DNA from: a virus
IMG/VR virus record: IMGVR_UViG_3300009684_000009
Coordinates: 1 to 33,444 of that record
Direction: 5' to 3' (one strand)
DNA length: 33,444 nt
The notes beneath the pieces are model-generated. The model was not told the origin of the DNA, ran no database searches, and saw only the letters and a program-made list of their open reading frames with translations. The position numbers and the translations under genes were made by a program. Positions 30,070 to 33,444 of this stretch are shown piece after piece. Within the stretch, counting starts at the first letter, position 1. Every line of letters starts with the position of its first letter.

Positions 30070-30105
30070 AAAAGACCCCTACTGCTTCGGCGGTGGGGGT
30101 CTTTT
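30070..30105 (+). terminator. Rho-independent terminator with UUCG loop
   Basis: Positions 30070-30085 pair with 30090-30105 over 16 positions (two G-T pairs) around a TTCG tetraloop; the outer stem is AAAAGACCCC with GGGGTCTTTT. The right arm ends in TTTT. This is the clearest intrinsic terminator in the genome and closes the late operon after the epimerase gene. Confidence 0.9.
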
Positions 30106-30159
30106 CGCTATTGTGGGGCAAATCACGACACGCAGATATCAGCTGAAATGCTTCCTGAC

Positions 30160-30209
30160 TTGACTTGTCGGTGCTATCGTTAATCCTAAGAGAAGGAACA
30201 AGGATCCTT
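30160..30209 (+). promoter_or_regulatory. Candidate early promoter and palindromic operator
   Basis: TTGACT (30160-30165) is followed after 15 bases by TAATCC (30181-30186). Alternatively TGC-TATCGT (30172-30180) is an extended -10, matching the TGC-TACACT form near 4663. The perfect palindrome AAGGATCCTT (30200-30209) lies just downstream and could be an operator. The gap 30106-30231 holds nothing else I can identify. It lies between the terminator and the next co-directional operon. Confidence 0.45.
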
Positions 30210-30231
30210 CACCAAGGCGAGAGGCAAGACA

Positions 30232-30504
30232 ATGGCAAACAATATTTTGGTGGTAGAAGATATTGATTTACAACCACAACCAGCTTCAATTGATGATCTA
30301 GCATTTGCAGCAGATTGGTTGGGTTCTTATGAAACTGACGATGAAAAAACTGCTCAACAACTTATTAATGCAATCAATTTTTTGCAACAACAGATTGCAA
30401 TCAAGCATCGCAAAATTGCAGTCAATGAAGTAAAGAGAAATTATGCAAAAGAACATGGCGTAAAGTTTTCTCAAGTGAAACTCATCAATAAGGCGAGTGC
30501 ATAA
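30232..30504 (+). CDS. Unknown early protein
   Basis: A 90-residue acidic protein, first gene after the terminator and candidate promoter. The second half is a helix-rich segment (TAQQLINAINFLQQQIAIKH, RKIAVNEVKRNYAKEHGVKF) likely to be a coiled coil. GAGAGGCAAG precedes the ATG, and its stop overlaps the next ATG. First genes of an early operon are often host-takeover factors; there is no direct evidence here. Confidence 0.6.
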   Translation: MANNILVVEDIDLQPQPASIDDLAFAADWLGSYETDDEKTAQQLINAINFLQQQIAIKHRKIAVNEVKRNYAKEHGVKFSQVKLINKASA

Positions 30505-30782
30505 TGCCAACTCCATTGGAAATCACCATTGAGGATCTTTCATTCCTTTACACAGTCAGCATGAAATGGGATGCAGAATTTGCGACTCAGATTGACCGCT
30601 TCGAAACTGTCAAAGGTGGAGAAGTCAATCACAATTTCGTCAATGCTTATTGGCTACCTGATTGGATAACCGCAATGGTTTTCCGCACCTATCTCACTTC
30701 AGTTGATGCACCATTTCAAATCCTCATTGACAACGCAGATGCAATGGATCCTTATGTTGTGCTTTGCAATTGGGAGTTCTAA
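30504..30782 (+). CDS. Unknown early protein
   Basis: A 92-residue protein rich in aromatic residues (FLYTVSMKWDAEF, NAYWLPDWITAMVFRTYLTS, DPYVVLCNWEF). It has no motif I recognise. It overlaps its neighbours at both ends by one base, which supports expression in the early operon. A small globular protein is likely. Confidence 0.6.
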   Translation: MPTPLEITIEDLSFLYTVSMKWDAEFATQIDRFETVKGGEVNHNFVNAYWLPDWITAMVFRTYLTSVDAPFQILIDNADAMDPYVVLCNWEF

Positions 30783-30922
30783 TGAACATTCTCATTGGCG
30801 TTGCAATGGTTGTTGGTGTTTTAGTCTCAATCCTTTGGCTAGATAGCGAACTCAATAAGAATGACGATTTTCAAGAAGTTAAAGATTGGCACAATTTCCA
30901 AACCAAAATGGGGAGAAAATAG
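30782..30922 (+). CDS. 46-residue single-pass membrane protein
   Basis: MNILIGVAMVVGVLVSILWL forms one N-terminal membrane segment, followed by a charged stretch NDDFQEVKDWHNFQ and a basic end. It starts at the overlapping TAATG, and the next gene begins two bases after its stop. Its role is unknown; small early membrane proteins sometimes block superinfection. Confidence 0.55.
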   Translation: MNILIGVAMVVGVLVSILWLDSELNKNDDFQEVKDWHNFQTKMGRK

Positions 30923-30924
30923 AG

Positions 30925-31149
30925 ATGGGATTTGATATGTCACCAACAACATTTGCTTGGCTTCTCGCAGCTGGAAGCGTTGCGATTTTCAGTTACCTAA
31001 TTGGCGGTTTCGTTTATTGGAACCAAGGTCAAGACAAGATCAAGCAACTTGAAGCGGATTTGAAAGTTGCTTTTCAAGAATCAGAGCATTTGCGATCAGT
31101 TATATCTTGCGATTGCCGATCCAATCGCAATCCTTCTGCTGGGAAGTAA
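30925..31149 (+). CDS. Membrane protein with coiled coil
   Basis: A 74-residue protein. One membrane segment (about residues 9-32, TFAWLLAAGSVAIFSYLIGG) is followed by a helix QDKIKQLEADLKVAFQESEH and a short tail with a CDC motif. GGGGAGAAAATAGAG lies before the ATG at 30925. It overlaps the nuclease gene by one base (TAATG). Together with the previous gene it forms a pair of small early membrane proteins. Confidence 0.6.
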   Translation: MGFDMSPTTFAWLLAAGSVAIFSYLIGGFVYWNQGQDKIKQLEADLKVAFQESEHLRSVISCDCRSNRNPSAGK

Positions 31150-31508
31150 TGAGTAAAGCCAAGCAAAAGGGAACCGCGGCCGAGTCAGCGCTCGTCAAAT
31201 TTCTGTTGGGGCAGGGCTTTCCTGGAGCAGAAAGACGGGCGCTGACTGGTTCGAATGATCAAGGTGACATCACTGGCATTCCATCGCTTTGCATGGAAGT
31301 CAAAAATCATGCCACCTACAAAATCCCTGCTTGGTTGAAGGAAACTGAAATTGAACGCAAGAATGCCAAAGCTGATTTCGGCATCCTAGTTGTCAAGCCT
31401 AATGGCGTGGGCATGACCCCTGACAAAGTTGGTCAATGGTGGGGCATTATGCCGATGGCAATGATGATGGATTTGCTTCGCGATGCCGGATACGGAGATC
31501 CACGATGA
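31149..31508 (+). CDS. Hjc/VRR-type PD-(D/E)XK nuclease
   Basis: A 119-residue protein. SKAKQKGTAAESALVKFLLG is the usual first helix with its Glu; ERRALTGSNDQGDITGIP gives the Asp, and LCMEVKNHATYK gives the E-x-K site. This is the layout of small Holliday-junction resolvases and related phage nucleases. The C-terminal part (ADFGILVVKPNGVGM) closes the sheet. It would resolve branched DNA before packaging. Confidence 0.8.
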   Translation: MSKAKQKGTAAESALVKFLLGQGFPGAERRALTGSNDQGDITGIPSLCMEVKNHATYKIPAWLKETEIERKNAKADFGILVVKPNGVGMTPDKVGQWWGIMPMAMMMDLLRDAGYGDPR

Positions 31509-31900
31509 CACTGCTGGCGCTTATGAATGCGCCTTCATTTCCAGAGGCAAAGTGCGTAGACAAGGACAACCTAGACTTTTTCTTTCCTGATTCTCAGGTA
31601 GAATTGACCCAGCGCCTTCCGCGCTTATTAGAGCTTTGCAACAGTTGCATTCACATAACTGCTTGCCGGACATTTGCCATCGAAAATCAAGAGACAGAAG
31701 GTTTCTGGGGTGGAACAACTCCAGAGCAAAGAAAACCACTTATGAAACCAAAGGAGGTTGGAACTAAGAGGTTCAGGGAGATTCAGGAATACCTATCGAG
31801 AGGCTTGACCAAAGAGGAAATCGCTATCAAGTTGAGAGTGCAAGTTGCCTCAATTGATCGCAATTTGGAAAGAGCCAAAAGGAAAGGATTTACTCAATGA
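31505..31900 (+). CDS. WhiB-like iron-sulfur regulator with HTH tail
   Basis: A 131-residue protein. The Wbl pattern is intact: C17, C45-x2-C48, C54 (LCNSCIHITAC), preceded by FFFPDS and followed by GFWGGTTPEQR (the G(V/F)WGG turn). It should carry a 4Fe-4S cluster and bind the housekeeping sigma factor. After about residue 80 there is an extra region GLTKEEIAIKLRVQVASIDR that looks like a helix-turn-helix, longer than the short basic tail of most Wbl proteins. Wbl genes are restricted to Actinobacteria and their phages, giving the best host clue in this window. Confidence 0.85.
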   Translation: MTLLALMNAPSFPEAKCVDKDNLDFFFPDSQVELTQRLPRLLELCNSCIHITACRTFAIENQETEGFWGGTTPEQRKPLMKPKEVGTKRFREIQEYLSRGLTKEEIAIKLRVQVASIDRNLERAKRKGFTQ

Positions 31901-32328
31901 GTCGTGAAGTTTCATTGTCACTGATTGGTGTCGCTCTTTTGGCACTGATTGTCAGCATCACAAACGGATTCTCGCCAAAAGTCGAGAAGCCAGCAATAAG
32001 GGTTGAGATAGTTAAAAGTCAGCCTGTCCTAACAGATAAGCAAAAGGTCACTAAGTTCGTCAATGAGCTAATGATCAAACGCCAAGCCAATTGTTTGCTA
32101 TGGGTCTTTGAAAAAGAGAGTCATATCAATTCCAAATCAGCCAACAGCAGATCATCTGCCAAAGGCGTTGGGCAGTTGCTTGAGTCAACCTATCGCACGA
32201 TTGGATTGAAGCACTCAGCTGATCCACTCGCCCAGGTAGTCGCATCGATTGCCTATATCTCTCGCCATTACGGTTCTGACGGTGCTTGCGCCGCCAAAGC
32301 CTTTTGGCAAAAGCACTCTTACTACTAG
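31897..32328 (+). CDS. Membrane-anchored lysozyme-like protein (SLT type)
   Basis: A 143-residue protein. An N-terminal signal anchor (about 6-24, SLSLIGVALLALIVSITNGF) is followed by a linker and a lysozyme-like domain: CLLWVFEKESHINSKSAN has the Glu of SLT enzymes, SSAKGVGQLLESTYRTIG is the GxxQ motif and VVASIAYISRHYGS the closing helix. It would act on peptidoglycan glycan strands outside the membrane. It lies with replication and regulation genes, not with the late lysis genes, and is joined to the WhiB-like gene by an ATGA overlap. Confidence 0.75.
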   Translation: MSREVSLSLIGVALLALIVSITNGFSPKVEKPAIRVEIVKSQPVLTDKQKVTKFVNELMIKRQANCLLWVFEKESHINSKSANSRSSAKGVGQLLESTYRTIGLKHSADPLAQVVASIAYISRHYGSDGACAAKAFWQKHSYY

Positions 32329-32345
32329 GAAAGGAAACAGGGGAA

Positions 32346-32660
32346 ATGTCAACACAAATCAACACTTCAATGGTGGATTTAGATCCGGCAGCATCAGCGT
32401 TCTTGTCTGCCTATATTGAAGCCAAGATCAAGATGAAGGAATGGCAAGAGAAGGCAGACATCGCTGCCGAGCAGGTCAAGGCAGCTCTAGGGGATGCCGA
32501 GATTGGCTTGGTCAATGGTCGCGAGTCGGTTCGCTGGACAACAGTTGAAACAACTCGCATTGATGCCAAGAAGTGCCGCGAACTATTGCCGGCAGACATC
32601 GTTGAACGAATTGAATCGGTATCAGTAACTCGCCGATTCTCAATCATTGATGAGGAATAA
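32346..32660 (+). CDS. Recombination-associated small protein
   Basis: A 104-residue protein. A helix EAKIKMKEWQEKADIAAEQV precedes GLVNGRESVRWTTVETTRID, then a KKCRELLPADIVERIE helix and final RRFSI. The (D-x-K... RRF-x-I) ending is the same as the C-terminal part of YqaJ/RecB-type phage nucleases. Being encoded directly before such a nuclease with a shared base, it looks like a detached domain of that protein. Confidence 0.6.
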   Translation: MSTQINTSMVDLDPAASAFLSAYIEAKIKMKEWQEKADIAAEQVKAALGDAEIGLVNGRESVRWTTVETTRIDAKKCRELLPADIVERIESVSVTRRFSIIDEE

Positions 32661-33418
32661 TGTTCACAGCGCCAGGGGATGAAGCAAGTCATCTTGCTGA
32701 ACGCATCAAGAATGTTGTCAATCATCGCTCAGCCAATGCGCCACGCTCACAGCAAAAGCGCATTGGTTTGAGCGAGGTTGGCGAGATTTGCGTGAGAAAA
32801 ACTTCTTACAAATTACTTGATTGGAATCGTTCCAATCCTGCCACTGATCCTTGGGCGAGTATCTCTGGCACTGCAATCCACACTTGGCTTGCCGATGCAT
32901 TCAATGATGTTTATGACGGTGAGGAAAATAAACTTTACTTAGTTGAGCATCATGTCAAAGTCACCGATGAATTATCCGGCACAGCTGATCTCTTTGACAT
33001 TGAAAACAAGATGGTTATTGATCACAAATGCGTTGGTGCTACTGCCATGAAGTCACGCAAGCAGGGTGGCATGACCCATCAACAACGGGTGCAGATCAAC
33101 TTGTACGCGCTTGGCTTTGAACGGGAGTTTGGCGTTGGCTCAGTTGAGAAGGTGGCACTGGCGTTCTATCCGCTAGGCGGCAGACTCGATGGACTTTACA
33201 CAATCGTTGAAAAATACAATCGCCAGTTGGCGTTAAATGCCATTGAACGATTAGAGGATGCTCAAGTCCTACTTTGGCAGCTCGATCCTGAAGCCAACCC
33301 TAACCATTGGCAACTCATTCCTCACAGCCCAAGTCAATCTTGTAACTATTGCCCTTGGTATTTGCCATTTAGCAAGGACATCTCGGTTGGATGTCCTGGA
33401 CAGGAGAACGCAGCATGA
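32660..33418 (+). CDS. Cas4/RecB-like PD-(D/E)XK nuclease with cysteine cluster
   Basis: A 252-residue protein. GLSEVGEICVRKTSYKLLDW gives the first cysteine, HTWLADAFND the helix His, GTADLFD (D110) and VIDHKC (D121, K123) the metal-binding centre, and HQQRVQINLYALGFE the QxxxY helix. SCNYC and VGCPG at the C-terminus supply three more cysteines, as in Cas4/AddB-type 4Fe-4S nucleases. It should resect DNA ends for recombination-dependent replication. It starts at the TAATG junction with the previous gene and overlaps the FmdB-like gene across the circle. Confidence 0.85.
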   Translation: MFTAPGDEASHLAERIKNVVNHRSANAPRSQQKRIGLSEVGEICVRKTSYKLLDWNRSNPATDPWASISGTAIHTWLADAFNDVYDGEENKLYLVEHHVKVTDELSGTADLFDIENKMVIDHKCVGATAMKSRKQGGMTHQQRVQINLYALGFEREFGVGSVEKVALAFYPLGGRLDGLYTIVEKYNRQLALNAIERLEDAQVLLWQLDPEANPNHWQLIPHSPSQSCNYCPWYLPFSKDISVGCPGQENAA

Positions 33419-33444
33419 GTCCAACTTATGAATTTAGATGCCCA
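33322..33444. repeat. Terminal direct repeat, right copy
   Basis: Identical to bases 1-123 (see the left copy). When joined, the nuclease and FmdB-like genes become continuous. Confidence 0.93.
33415..33444 (+). CDS. 5' end of the FmdB-like gene (partial; full copy at 94-279)
   Basis: First ten codons (MSPTYEFRCP) of the zinc-ribbon gene, cut by the window end. It belongs to the circular overlap and is not a separate gene. Confidence 0.9.
   Translation, partial: MSPTYEFRCP

Overview
The window looks like one complete tailed-phage genome (siphovirus type, HK97-like capsid). It was assembled as a circle: its first and last 123 bases are identical (1-123 and 33322-33444), leaving about 33.3 kb of unique sequence. 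Every supported gene is on the + strand, packed tightly with ATGA and TAATG overlaps. A WhiB-like regulator points to an actinobacterial host. The modest GC content (mid-40s percent by eye, not computed) is low for that phylum and would suit small-genome freshwater Actinobacteria (Nanopelagicales, acI); this host assignment is inference. There is no integrase, excisionase or recognisable CI-type repressor, so the phage is probably lytic.

Layout. (1) 30160-33418 plus 1-5784 is the early/replication arm. It holds small unknown and membrane proteins, an Hjc-like nuclease, a WhiB-like regulator, a lysozyme-like protein, a small recombination-associated protein and a Cas4/RecB-like nuclease. It continues with zinc-ribbon proteins, a structured non-coding segment (950-1068), a primase-polymerase/helicase followed by an iteron cluster (3413-3570), a zinc-ribbon/HTH protein, a proteasome-like Ntn hydrolase and an HNH nuclease. 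(2) 5785-13865 is packaging and head: a possible cos region, small and large terminase, portal, a very large multidomain capsid protease, the major capsid protein, and a glycosyltransferase bracketed by two long hairpins. (3) 13915-17686 is a block of beta-rich, glycine-rich or repetitive virion proteins inside the head region. (4) 17683-26464 covers connector, neck, two tandem tail-tube proteins, a tail-assembly chaperone with a likely -1 frameshift, tape measure, distal tail and fibre-like proteins. (5) 26461-30041 holds lysis genes (M15 endopeptidase flanked by membrane proteins), then a metallophosphoesterase, a small conserved phage protein, a second glycosyltransferase and an NAD-dependent epimerase, closed by a strong UUCG terminator.

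Most unusual points. The capsid maturation protease is a 737-residue polyprotein with an embedded Dps/ferritin-like domain that keeps nearly all ferroxidase ligands, and good ribosome-binding sites sit exactly before the Dps part and before the protease part. The portal gene carries an in-frame TAA, with 41 further sensible codons that run to a TAATG junction with the next gene. A self-contained proteasome beta-like protease gene lies just before the packaging genes. A 57-nt four-way-junction RNA with a textbook tRNA T-arm precedes the replication genes. An iteron-like ACCTCGTCCC cluster follows the primase-helicase gene.
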